Assembly: GCA_030529425.1 (NCBI GenBank)
Contig: JAUMWX010000005.1
Span: 1-64,000, forward strand
Source of the DNA: Tissierellia bacterium
Lineage (GTDB): Bacteria; Bacillota; Clostridia; Tissierellales; Peptoniphilaceae
Length of the DNA: 64,000 nt
Direction: 5' to 3'
This document shows, one piece after another, positions 14,919 through 23,114 of the stretch. How positions within the stretch are numbered: the stretch's first letter is position 1; every line of letters begins with the position of its first letter. The notes beneath the pieces were generated by a model. The model was not told the origin of the DNA. It made no database searches and was given only the letters and a program-made list of their open reading frames with translations. The translations under genes and the position numbers were made by a program.

Positions 14919-16388
14919 ATGAAAGTAAAAAGCTATGTTTACGGAATATTATTTACTTCATTAATTTTAGTACTATTTGGATGTAATTCAAATGAGAATA
15001 TCCGTCAAAATGAGAAAAAAACTGATAAAGGACATATAGAAAACAAGGTTGAGAAGGCGGACAAAAAAGAAGACTCAAAATCTGAAAAAGATTTTACCAA
15101 AAACTTGAAATCATTGAATACAGATAATCAAAAAATTGGGATGACGGAAAATAAAAATTCGAAAGTTATAGACCTTTCAGATTTATCATCTATAAAATTG
15201 AACGGATTAAAGTATGAAGGAGACAAGTTAACAATAAAAAAATCCGGAACTTATGAATTTAAAGGTAAAGTATCGGAAAAACAGATTTTTATTGATGCAT
15301 CAGATGATGATGAGATTAAAATAATTTTAAAAGGAGTTAAAATCAGCAACTCCGATTTTTCGGCGATTCATATAAACAGGGCTAAAAGTATAGTTGTTAA
15401 TTTGGACAAAAATACAAAAAATGATTTAACAGTTTCAGGAGAATTTTCCGATGAAGATTTTGATTCGGTAATTTTTTCAGAGGTAAGTTTAATTTTTGAG
15501 GGTGAAGGAAAACTTGATATTTCCTCTGAAAACGGGACAGGAATTGAAACGAAAGACATTTTAACAGTTAAGGGCGGAAACTATAACATAAATTCATCTA
15601 ATCATGCTTTTAAGGGAAAAAATTCAGTAATTATTGAAAATGGAAAACTTAATCTTAAGACAGGAAAAGACGGGATTAATTGTGAAAATTCATCAGATTT
15701 TACAAAGGGGAGTATAATTATTAAAAATGGAGATTTTAGTATAGTATCCGGAGAAGAGGCTTTTGATGCCGTCAATAATGTTACAATTTCAGGCGGTTTG
15801 ATTAATGTATTGAACAGTAATGAGGGAATAGAGGCTGAAAGTATAGATATAAAGGGAGGAAAGATTAACATAACTTCTATAGATGACGGAATAAATGCTT
15901 CAAGTATAGATAAAATGGAGATAGAACTGGGAGAAAGAGTTTCAAAAAAAACCGCTCAGGAGAGCGCGTATATTAGTGTAAGCGGAGGGAAAACGGTCAT
16001 TAATTCGGGAACGGACGGAGTCGATTCAAACGGTTATTTCTATATGAGCGGCGGAAAACTTAATATACTCGGACCTTCTGAGGAAGGAAATTCGGCGATT
16101 GATTATGATGAAAGAGCTGAAATTACGGGTGGAAAGATTATTGCAACAGGTAGCGTAAAAAAGGCTCAGGGATTCAGTTCCGGATCATCACAGGCAAGCA
16201 TATTTGTAATTTTTTCCGACATTAACAGAGGTAAAATAGAAGTGATTGATCAGGATAGGAATGTTTTGTTGAAGGAAGATCATGATAAAGATTTTCAATC
16301 CGCTGTAATAAGTATTGATTCTATGATTAAAGATGCTATATACAAAGTTGTTACGGATGATGAGATTATAGAAGTTGTCGCCGAATAG
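14919..16388 (+). CDS. Surface lipoprotein with carbohydrate-binding beta-helix (DUF4353/Cthe_2159-like)
   Basis: This 489-aa lipoprotein has a signal peptide ending in the lipobox LFGC, so lipid is expected on the Cys at about residue 22. A charged linker of about 60 residues follows. The rest (about 80-480) is a right-handed parallel beta-helix with repeated G-G-x-I/L-x-I/V turns such as SGGLINV, KGGKINITS, SGGKTVINSG and TGGKIIATGS, and repeats of the phrase DGIN/DGVDS. This matches the family of the Clostridium thermocellum polygalacturonate-binding protein Cthe_2159. Acidic turns suggest Ca2+ binding. GGAGGA lies 4 nt before the chosen start. The ligand here is unknown; adhesion to host or biofilm polysaccharide is an inference. 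Confidence 0.85.
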   Translation: MKVKSYVYGILFTSLILVLFGCNSNENIRQNEKKTDKGHIENKVEKADKKEDSKSEKDFTKNLKSLNTDNQKIGMTENKNSKVIDLSDLSSIKLNGLKYEGDKLTIKKSGTYEFKGKVSEKQIFIDASDDDEIKIILKGVKISNSDFSAIHINRAKSIVVNLDKNTKNDLTVSGEFSDEDFDSVIFSEVSLIFEGEGKLDISSENGTGIETKDILTVKGGNYNINSSNHAFKGKNSVIIENGKLNLKTGKDGINCENSSDFTKGSIIIKNGDFSIVSGEEAFDAVNNVTISGGLINVLNSNEGIEAESIDIKGGKINITSIDDGINASSIDKMEIELGERVSKKTAQESAYISVSGGKTVINSGTDGVDSNGYFYMSGGKLNILGPSEEGNSAIDYDERAEITGGKIIATGSVKKAQGFSSGSSQASIFVIFSDINRGKIEVIDQDRNVLLKEDHDKDFQSAVISIDSMIKDAIYKVVTDDEIIEVVAE

Positions 16389-16428
16389 AAAATTAAATTT
16401 GATACAGGAGATGCAAATGCGGTAAAAA

Positions 16429-16492
16429 ACGGCTCTCTCGGCAAATATTGATAAAAATTTTATTTATCAATATTCCCGATTAAGAGCCGTAA
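16429..16492. terminator. Long bidirectional terminator
   Basis: ACGGCTCT pairs with AGAGCCGT, and inside it AATATTGATAAA pairs with TTTATCAATATT. It separates the convergent lipoprotein genes. Confidence 0.8.
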
Positions 16493-16502
16493 AAGTTTAA
16501 CA

Positions 16503-16811
16503 TTATTTCCATTCTTTAAGTACAGTTTCTACATTTTTCTCTAAAATTACAATTTTCTTGGGATGTTCATCATAAGATAGTCCCACTAACAATAACTCTG
16601 CATTTTTCAGTCTATACTTGATTACTATATTTCCCGAGCCGACATCTTCGTGCTCCAAATGATTAAAATCGCTCCAAGTTATATTGTCAATTCCTTTTTC
16701 CTCAACAAGTTTAAGAACGTATTCTTTAGTGTCTTTAGAGTCATTATGACCTGTGCAAGCTGCAAAAACCAGAGAGGCTGAAATTAAAATCAAGTAAAAA
16801 ATTTTTTTCAT
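16503..16811 (-). CDS. Small lipoprotein of unknown function
   Basis: This 102-aa protein has a signal peptide and lipobox LVFAAC (Cys at about residue 19). The mature part has the pattern of a short alpha/beta fold, with a strand pair IVIKYRLK and LLLVGLSYDEHPKKIVILEKN. A GGAGGT site lies upstream. I do not recognise the family. It is convergent with the beta-helix lipoprotein and is probably a single-gene unit with its own promoter near 16850. Confidence 0.7.
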   Translation of the reverse strand: MKKIFYLILISASLVFAACTGHNDSKDTKEYVLKLVEEKGIDNITWSDFNHLEHEDVGSGNIVIKYRLKNAELLLVGLSYDEHPKKIVILEKNVETVLKEWK

Positions 16812-16937
16812 AAAGACCTCCTACAATTTTATTTTGATTATATCATAGAACTCAAGCACTTTAAACAGATAAAATATATCATGAAAACGATTGATATGAT
16901 ATAATTAAACGGTAAATGTATTTTAAAGGGGAATACT

Positions 16938-17447
16938 ATGGATAAAGAAGATTGCAAATTCGATTTGGAAAAGCTATCCACCAATATCGTCGGTCTTTTT
17001 CATCCTAACGAGAATGGAAGAATCAGGTATGAAGTTATAACGGATTATCTCGAAGAAAATGTGGATGAAAAAGATAGGTATTCAGGATATACCGATGATA
17101 TGATGACTGCGGAAGGATATATATACTTTGATAGAGTATATGAATTTGATTATGCTGAAATAGGAACGGTCTATTTAAAATGTGAAGGGGAAAATGTTTT
17201 TGATAAAGATCCTATAAAAGTATATCACAATGAAATTGGAGATTTGGGTTATGTTCCGTTTATAGACAAATTGAAGGTAAAAGAAATAATGGATAATCAT
17301 TGCCTTTTTTTGACTGAAATTGTATTTGAGGGTGGAAATTACAAGGAATTAAACGAGATAACCAAGAAAATAGTACATGTCATAGATAATTTTAAAATAA
17401 GATTAAATTTGTATTATGAGAAAAACAAAAAAAGAGATTGCCGATAA
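16938..17447 (+). CDS. Hypothetical protein, possibly HIRAN-like
   Basis: This 169-aa soluble protein has no signal peptide. The segment KDPIKVYHNEIGDLGYVPF (about 94-112) resembles the core of HIRAN-type domains (D-x-N-A-I-x-V..G-x-x-G-Y-V-P), which bind DNA or DNA ends. The preceding part, YLKCEGENVFDKDPI, fits too. The resemblance is by eye and modest. The gene stands alone behind AAAGGGG and a promoter region near 16890-16915. Confidence 0.55.
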   Translation: MDKEDCKFDLEKLSTNIVGLFHPNENGRIRYEVITDYLEENVDEKDRYSGYTDDMMTAEGYIYFDRVYEFDYAEIGTVYLKCEGENVFDKDPIKVYHNEIGDLGYVPFIDKLKVKEIMDNHCLFLTEIVFEGGNYKELNEITKKIVHVIDNFKIRLNLYYEKNKKRDCR

Positions 17448-17507
17448 TATTTTAAAATTGCGGTAAATCGAAGATTTTGTGACGGAATAAAAGTATATAT
17501 CGGGAAA

Positions 17508-17552
17508 GGAGTGTGTAGGAATGAAATATTTCAGGCATACTCCTATATTTTT
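17508..17552 (+). terminator. Hairpin after the 16938 gene
   Basis: AGGAGTGTG pairs imperfectly with CATACTCCT and is followed by TATATTTTTATCC. It may end the upstream transcript. It also covers the ribosome site of the small frame at 17521. Confidence 0.4.
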
Positions 17553-17610
17553 ATCCTTTTTGAAGTTCATTTTATTCAACTTAGAGCTTCATGTAAACTA
17601 TAAAAAATAA
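17521..17610 (+). CDS. Possible 29-residue peptide
   Basis: ATG at 17521 is preceded by AAAGGAG with 9 nt spacing. The product begins MKYFRHTPIFLSFLKF and has a hydrophobic stretch. The ribosome site lies in the hairpin described above, so translation may be blocked unless that opens. It may equally be chance. Confidence 0.2.
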   Translation: MKYFRHTPIFLSFLKFILFNLELHVNYKK

Positions 17611-17632
17611 ACCACCCTTTTGGCGGGTGGTA
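17601..17632 (-). terminator. Terminator of the metallo-hydrolase gene
   Basis: Read on the minus strand, ACCACCC..GGGTGGT forms a 7-bp stem followed by TTATTTTTT. Confidence 0.8.
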
Positions 17633-17668
17633 ATGATTCAGCTATTTCGCCTAGAATTTTAATTTCTT

Positions 17669-18661
17669 TTATTCAACAACTCTGTCCTTTAATTTTTTAA
17701 ACATCAGGGTTCCGTCTGAGTCGTTTACCTGTAAATGCCCCGAATGAACAAGACAATCGGCATGTGACATGGTCTCTCCCGTAGCGAACCACTTTTGAGG
17801 CTTAGGGAAATCATCCCAACTGTCAGCTTTAATTTTCCAAGTTATCTTTGAGGACAGATCTCTGATTGTATACTCCTTATCGTATTCCATGGAATCGAGA
17901 ATTTCCTGCATTCTTAAATAATGATGGTGAATTAAGGTATCAATTCTCTCAATGTGATTGGTGATTATTTTTCTGTGTGAAGGGAAGACATAATCCAAAT
18001 CCCATTCTCTAATCATTCTTAAAGTATCCATATATGTTCCGAGAATATTTTCATGATTATTTCCCCAGAAAGTGATATTCGGAGTAATCGGATCGAGTAT
18101 TGTATCGGCACCGAACAGTATTTTTTTTTCTCTGTCCAATAATCCTATATGACCCGGAGTGTGTCCCTTTAAATCTACAATTTCAAAGTTGAAATCTCCA
18201 ACTTTAAATATTGATCCTATTTCCAGAACTTCATATTTAACAGGTCGACTCAATTTAAAATTAAATCCCGGATTATCTTCAATTACAAACTCTCCTTCCT
18301 GAATCCCATAAAGAGTGATGAAACTTTTTAATAAATTCCAATATTCTCCCGTCGCCATTGTATTAAATAAATCACCATCGACTTTTCCGGCATATATTTT
18401 GCTACCCGCATCGGCAAATATGTTTACCAAACCGGTATGATCGGCATGTAAATGAGTGATAACAACATCCACATCTTTCGGCTCGAGACCCAAAGATTTT
18501 AATCCGTCCAAAAGGGCTTCTTCGGATTCAGGTCTATTGTATCCTGTATCAATCAGTATATGCCTGTCACCATTTAATATTACATAAGAATTTATTTCTC
18601 TTAACGGACTTTTGGGCAATACAACAGGAAATGTGTATACATTTTTAAAAACTTCTTGCAT
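17669..18661 (-). CDS. MBL-fold metallo-hydrolase
   Basis: This 330-aa protein has the beta-lactamase-like metal motif THLHADHTG (about 76-84), a second His in GHTPGHIG and an Asp in FGADT, so a dinuclear metal site is complete. Residues past about 230 form an extra helical C-terminal domain with HHHYLRMQEILDSM, typical of the glyoxalase-II-like/YflN group. The start at 18661 has AAAGGAG 5 nt upstream. Substrate unknown; thioesters, lactones or phosphodiesters are all possible. It is divergent from the HAD gene at 18761. Confidence 0.9.
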   Translation of the reverse strand: MQEVFKNVYTFPVVLPKSPLREINSYVILNGDRHILIDTGYNRPESEEALLDGLKSLGLEPKDVDVVITHLHADHTGLVNIFADAGSKIYAGKVDGDLFNTMATGEYWNLLKSFITLYGIQEGEFVIEDNPGFNFKLSRPVKYEVLEIGSIFKVGDFNFEIVDLKGHTPGHIGLLDREKKILFGADTILDPITPNITFWGNNHENILGTYMDTLRMIREWDLDYVFPSHRKIITNHIERIDTLIHHHYLRMQEILDSMEYDKEYTIRDLSSKITWKIKADSWDDFPKPQKWFATGETMSHADCLVHSGHLQVNDSDGTLMFKKLKDRVVE

Positions 18662-18760
18662 GAAAACTCCTTTCAATCTCAAATAGATAAGCTATTCATA
18701 CCCAAGAAAATTTCCTAGTATCAACTATTTTAATGTAATATAATGTATTCGAGGTGTGAT

Positions 18761-19501
18761 ATGTATAGAAATATTATTTTTGATTTGGATATGACTTTGA
18801 TTGAAACAAGCGACTCAATTTTTAATTTGCTTGATAAAACTTGTAAAATATTGCCGGATGGAATTACAAAAGAAAATTTGAAATCCGCCTTGGTTAATGA
18901 GATAAGAAAATACATGACAAAATATCAAAATTGTCAATTTGTGAGATATGGGATAGGAGATTTGGATATTTTCTTTGATACAGGTTTTGATAGACATGTC
19001 GGAAAGAAAGAGGCGGATATCGCCAGAAAATACATTGTAAAAAAGACATTGGAGAAATTAAGAGTAAGAGATTTAAATAAGGTTGATGAAGTTATAGATT
19101 TTTTGATGAAAAACTGGTTAAATTTCAATTTAATTGATAATGTTGAAGAAATGTTGAACAAAATGAAAGGTTATAGAGTTTTTTTGCTGACGGACGGGAT
19201 GACTGAAACGCAATTATCAAGGGCATTTTCTCTGAAATTGGATAAATACTTCGAAAAGATGTATGCATCCGAGTATTTTGGAATGAGCAAAAAATATTGT
19301 ATTCCTTTTGAGATGCTTTTACGGGAAAACGGTCTAAAAGCCGATGAAACGCTTATGATTGGAGACAATTATGTATCAGATATCTTGGGCTCCAAAAATG
19401 CGGGAATAACTCCGATATATTTTAATAGGAACGGCGATTATATGGATGGAGTCGTAAATGTGAAATCTGTTAAAGAATTGATGGATTTTTTGGAAATTTA
19501 A
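18761..19501 (+). CDS. HAD-superfamily hydrolase
   Basis: This 246-aa protein has motif I FDLDMTLIE, with the nucleophile Asp and acid Asp present but Met in place of the usual Gly. Motif II is LLTDG, a Lys lies in the cap-to-core region (GMSKKYC), and motif IV is MIGDNYVSDILGSKNAG. The helical cap after motif I places it in subfamily I (phosphoglycolate-phosphatase-like). GAGGTG lies 4 nt before ATG at 18761, so I prefer it over the ATG at 18743. Substrate unknown. Confidence 0.85.
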   Translation: MYRNIIFDLDMTLIETSDSIFNLLDKTCKILPDGITKENLKSALVNEIRKYMTKYQNCQFVRYGIGDLDIFFDTGFDRHVGKKEADIARKYIVKKTLEKLRVRDLNKVDEVIDFLMKNWLNFNLIDNVEEMLNKMKGYRVFLLTDGMTETQLSRAFSLKLDKYFEKMYASEYFGMSKKYCIPFEMLLRENGLKADETLMIGDNYVSDILGSKNAGITPIYFNRNGDYMDGVVNVKSVKELMDFLEI

Positions 19502-19517
19502 TGAAGCTTAATTATAA

Positions 19518-19556
19518 AAATAGCCCTTATCCGAATCGGATAAGGGCTATTTAAGT
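19518..19556. terminator. Bidirectional terminator, HAD / thiT
   Basis: AAATAGCCCTTATCCG pairs perfectly with CGGATAAGGGCTATTT. Confidence 0.9.
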
Positions 19557-19582
19557 TTCTATCTATATAATTTTACGGAGAT

Positions 19583-20104
19583 TTACTTATTATTTCTTAT
19601 TATTTTCTGTAAAGGTTGCCATAATATAGCTAACATAAAAATACATATAACAAAATCAGGCAACAGGAATGAATTGTATTTTGCAGATCCTGCAAAATCA
19701 ACATTAAAGAACAACATTCCGGAAAGTACATGTGAAAAGTATCTTAAAATGAAAGCAAGTACAATTGACGGAATATAAGTAAGTATATTACCCTTGTTCT
19801 TTCCTAACGGAAGACCTGAAAGTCCCATTAATGAAAAAGCAAGGATGTAATCAAGCATTACTTGAGGGACGCTGTACATATGTCCTGTCAACATGTCCAA
19901 TATTCCAAAAGCTAATCCTACTACAATTCCGTTTTTAGCGCCCCATCTAATTGAAAAAACAATTATTGGAAGCATTGAACCTAGAGTAACAGATCCGCCT
20001 TGAGGCATCTTGTATATCTTTAGGTATTCGTTTAATATGTATGCCAAAGCGATCATAACACCGGCTTCAACCAACATCAAAACATTATTTCTTTTATTAT
20101 TCAT
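19583..20104 (-). CDS. thiT: Thiamine transporter S-component ThiT
   Basis: This 173-aa membrane protein of the energy-coupling-factor family has six hydrophobic helices. It contains GSVTLGSMLPIIVFSIRWGAKNG and the stretch LDYILAFSLMGLSGL, both typical of ThiT. It binds thiamine and uses a shared EcfAA'T module, not encoded in this window. GGAGGAAAT precedes the ATG at 20104; longer readings would pass through the riboswitch terminator. A TPP riboswitch directly upstream confirms the substrate. Confidence 0.93.
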   Translation of the reverse strand: MNNKRNNVLMLVEAGVMIALAYILNEYLKIYKMPQGGSVTLGSMLPIIVFSIRWGAKNGIVVGLAFGILDMLTGHMYSVPQVMLDYILAFSLMGLSGLPLGKNKGNILTYIPSIVLAFILRYFSHVLSGMLFFNVDFAGSAKYNSFLLPDFVICIFMLAILWQPLQKIIRNNK

Positions 20105-20114
20105 ATTTCCTCCA

Positions 20115-20156
20115 TAAAAAAACCACCACAAAATGGCATACCAATTTGAGATGGTT
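20115..20156 (-). terminator. Expression-platform terminator of the TPP riboswitch
   Basis: On the minus strand AACCATC (20156-20150) pairs with GGTGGTT (20127-20121), extended inward by about 4 more pairs, and is followed by seven U. It ends just before the thiT ribosome site, so TPP binding should stop transcription. Confidence 0.8.
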
Positions 20157-20236
20157 ACCACTTTCCTCCGCTATCATTATATAGATCAGGTATGAGGGTC
20201 AGATTAATCTTCTCAGCTTTCGCTCCCCTAGTGTGT
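20157..20236 (-). promoter_or_regulatory. TPP (THI-box) riboswitch upstream of thiT
   Basis: The minus strand reads ACTAGGGGAGC, then GCTGAGA, GACCCTCATACCTGATC, TAATGATAGCGGAGGAAAGTGGT. These are the conserved THI-box segments GGGG-GC, CUGAGA, ACCC-, ACCUGAUC and GCG-AGGGAA in the correct order. Confidence 0.93.
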
Positions 20237-20462
20237 AAATAAGTTACAAGACAATCATACTACAAAATTGTCGTGTAGACAATATCAAAATAACAATTTA
20301 GTAAATTATCGATAGACACATATTTTAAACATATAATTGTTTATAATGTTAATTATAGATGTGAAAAATTATAATGTATTGACATCAAGGAAATACTATT
20401 ATATAATTAATATTTTTTACAAAAACTTTTTAATGCTATATAATAGCATTAGGAGGGATATT

Positions 20463-20942
20463 ATGTATAATGTAGGAGATAAAATAGTTTATTCGGTTCA
20501 TGGTGCCGGAATAATAGTAGATATCGAAGAGATAGAGATTTTGGGGGAAACCAAGTCATACTATATACTAAAACTTCCAATAAATAATATAAGGGTTTCA
20601 ATTCCCGTTGACGGCATAGATGAAGCTGATATCAGACCTGTTATCACCAAAGAAGAAGGCAAAAAGGTTGTTGAAGTTTTAAAATCCGAGATGAGTGAGA
20701 TGTCCGATAATTGGGGAAAAAGATATAGACATAATTTAGCGACTATTAAAACAGGAGATATTTTTGAAATAGCGGATGTTGTTAAAAATCTTACTTTATT
20801 GGAGTTGGAGAAGGGCTTGTCTGCATCGGAAAAAAAAATGTTGACAAATTGTAAGAGGATATTGGTATCTGAATTGGTTATTATCGGAGCTATGGACAAG
20901 GAGGATGCGTCTGAATTAATAGATGAAATTATTACGCTATAG
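20463..20942 (+). CDS. CarD/CdnL-family transcription factor
   Basis: This 159-aa protein has an N-terminal Tudor-like RNA-polymerase-interacting domain with the characteristic GDKIVYSVHGAGIIVDIEE and a C-terminal helical DNA-binding domain (about 65-159). CarD proteins bind the RNAP beta subunit and stabilise open complexes, often at rRNA promoters. AGGAGG lies 6 nt before ATG at 20463; upstream reading lacks a site. It heads a run of five genes up to 24624 and is 8 nt from yacL. Confidence 0.92.
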   Translation: MYNVGDKIVYSVHGAGIIVDIEEIEILGETKSYYILKLPINNIRVSIPVDGIDEADIRPVITKEEGKKVVEVLKSEMSEMSDNWGKRYRHNLATIKTGDIFEIADVVKNLTLLELEKGLSASEKKMLTNCKRILVSELVIIGAMDKEDASELIDEIITL

Positions 20943-20950
20943 GAGGAAAT

Positions 20951-22075
20951 ATGATTAGAAAAACTATAAGAATACTTTTCTCTTTAGCCGGAATTGCAAT
21001 CGGATATGGAGTATCATATACACTAAACTACACAAAGATATTGGAGTTATCAAGTGCATTGACGATAGCATCATATTCAATAATTATGGTGCTATTCGGT
21101 TTGGTGTTTTATGTAGCTGCACCGAAGATATTTCAGCAAATAGAGAAGTTTTTAGAAAAAATTGAAGGAATGTTGCAAAATAAATCAGCTGCAGATATCA
21201 TTATCGGTACAATTGGGTTATTATTAGGACTTATTATTTCATTTTTTATCAGCTTGCCGATTTCCACAATTAAATTGCCAGCAGGACTAGATTTTTTACA
21301 ATTAATATTAACGATAGCAATCTATTTTATATTCGGTACAATCGGATTGAGGGTAGCTTTGAAAAATAAAGATGATATTACCCAATATTTTTCAAATAAA
21401 GATGTTAAAAAAGCTGAAAAGGTAAAGAAAAAAGATAAAATTGAAAAAAATATGTCGCCTGAAATGGCATATCCGAAATTATTGGATACTTCTGTTATAA
21501 TAGACGGAAGAATATTTCCCATTACTCAAACAGGATTTGTTGAAGGAGTTTATATAATTCCAAATTTCGTGCTTCAGGAACTGCAATTTATTGCAGATTC
21601 CGCAGATGAAGTTAAGAGGGAAAGAGGAAGAAGAGGGCTTGACATAGTAAAAGAATTGCAAAATAGCAATATGATAAAAGTTGAAATTGTTGATCAGGAG
21701 TATGACTTCACTACTGAAGTCGACTTGAAATTATTGAGATTGGCTAAAGATATGGACGCTTGTGTTGTTACAAATGACTATAATTTAAATAAGCTTGCTA
21801 TTTTACAGGAAATCAAAGTTCTAAATGTAAATGATTTGGCAAATGCGATAAAAACCATTGTAATTCCTGGAGAAGAAATGCTGGTGAGCATCATTAAAGA
21901 AGGAAGAGAAAAGAAGCAGGGGCTTGCGTACTTGGATGACGGGACAATGATTGTAGTCGAGGAAGGGAAAAATTTAATCGGAGAACAGGTTCATGTAGTT
22001 GTAACAACGGTTCTTCAGACAGCGGCAGGCAAGATGATATTTGCCAAGCCCAAAGACTTAAAGGAGAAAGAATGA
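20951..22075 (+). CDS. yacL: PIN/TRAM-domain membrane protein (YacL-like)
   Basis: This 374-aa protein has four N-terminal membrane helices (about 7-26, 35-58, 80-100, 110-132), a charged linker, a PIN nuclease domain (LLDTSVIIDGRI with acidic residues, and DACVVTNDYNLNKLA), and a C-terminal TRAM RNA-binding domain (LIGEQVHVVVTTV..AGKMIFAKP). The architecture equals Bacillus YacL, which is also linked to carD-type and stress genes. RNA cleavage is likely but not shown for the family here. Confidence 0.93.
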   Translation: MIRKTIRILFSLAGIAIGYGVSYTLNYTKILELSSALTIASYSIIMVLFGLVFYVAAPKIFQQIEKFLEKIEGMLQNKSAADIIIGTIGLLLGLIISFFISLPISTIKLPAGLDFLQLILTIAIYFIFGTIGLRVALKNKDDITQYFSNKDVKKAEKVKKKDKIEKNMSPEMAYPKLLDTSVIIDGRIFPITQTGFVEGVYIIPNFVLQELQFIADSADEVKRERGRRGLDIVKELQNSNMIKVEIVDQEYDFTTEVDLKLLRLAKDMDACVVTNDYNLNKLAILQEIKVLNVNDLANAIKTIVIPGEEMLVSIIKEGREKKQGLAYLDDGTMIVVEEGKNLIGEQVHVVVTTVLQTAAGKMIFAKPKDLKEKE

Positions 22076-23067
22076 AAAAAGGATTTAGAATTGTAGCGCT
22101 TTTATTGGCGATATTAATGGTGTTGGGAGTATTTGTTTCCGCATTTGCACATGCACAAGAGCTTGGAGAAGGGATATATGCGTACGGTGCGGGCTTGGAT
22201 GAAGAAGATATTAGAATAACTGCAAAATTATTGGAAATTAAAGATTTGGACAAGGTTACCAAAATTCGAGTTGGCAGTAAGGATTTACTGAAATATGTTA
22301 ATGAAGTAGATTCGGATGAAAATATGCTTTCTTCAGTTTATGTTGTTAAAAATAAAGATGTAGAGGGAATAAGGGTTAAAATCACTACTCCTAAAAATAT
22401 CACGCAGGTAAATGAGGGACAATATATTAATGCAGCTATTACCGCAGGTGTAAAGAATGTAGATATATTTGTGGGAGCTTATGAACCTGTTACGGGGACA
22501 TCGGCTTTGACGGGAGTATATAAGGTTTTTGAAGTATCCGGAAACAAACTTGATGAAGATAGAGTAAAGGCGGCAAATGACGAAATAATTGTCGTGAATG
22601 AAATAAATCAGGAGCATAAGGGTAAAGAAGGATTCAACGAAGACCAATTGAACAAGGTTGTGATTGAAGTCAAAGAAAAATTGGTGGAACTGAAAAAATC
22701 TACCGGTGAATTGGCGGATAAAACCAAAATTGAATCCTTGATAAAAGATTCGTTGAATAATAACAATATTCAAAATATAATTAACAATATAAATATCGAA
22801 AAACTGTCAAATTATTTCTATAATTTTCAGAATACTTCCGCCATTGATTCAAAGGAGATTTTAGATCAACTGAATAAATTTGGAAAAGATTTGACTGAAA
22901 AAGCCGGAGATTTGTTCAATAAAGTAAAAGAGAATGTAAGTACTGAAAAAATACAAGAGGCGTTAAACTCCGAAAAGACAAAAGGATTTTTTAAATCTAT
23001 AGCGGATTTTTTTGTTGGAATATTTAATTCCATAAGGGACTTTTTCTCTTCTATTGTTAAAAACTGA
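22072..23067 (+). CDS. Secreted DUF1002-family protein
   Basis: This 331-aa protein has a signal peptide with a hydrophobic core VALLLAILMVLGVFVSAFAHA. The part up to about 190 matches DUF1002: GIYAYGAGLDEEDI, a segment ITQVNEGQYINAAITAG, and DIFVGAYEPVTGTSALTGVYKVFE. A helical tail follows, with Asn-rich spacing NNNNIQNIINNIN and a C-terminal hydrophobic segment ADFFVGIFNSIRDFF. The ATG overlaps the yacL stop by 4 nt, so translational coupling is likely. Function of DUF1002 is unknown; it is found in sporeformers and relatives. Confidence 0.85.
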   Translation: MKKGFRIVALLLAILMVLGVFVSAFAHAQELGEGIYAYGAGLDEEDIRITAKLLEIKDLDKVTKIRVGSKDLLKYVNEVDSDENMLSSVYVVKNKDVEGIRVKITTPKNITQVNEGQYINAAITAGVKNVDIFVGAYEPVTGTSALTGVYKVFEVSGNKLDEDRVKAANDEIIVVNEINQEHKGKEGFNEDQLNKVVIEVKEKLVELKKSTGELADKTKIESLIKDSLNNNNIQNIINNINIEKLSNYFYNFQNTSAIDSKEILDQLNKFGKDLTEKAGDLFNKVKENVSTEKIQEALNSEKTKGFFKSIADFFVGIFNSIRDFFSSIVKN

Positions 23068-23114
23068 GAATTTATGATATACTTATTCGGTAATAAATTA
23101 GAATAGGAGACGAA

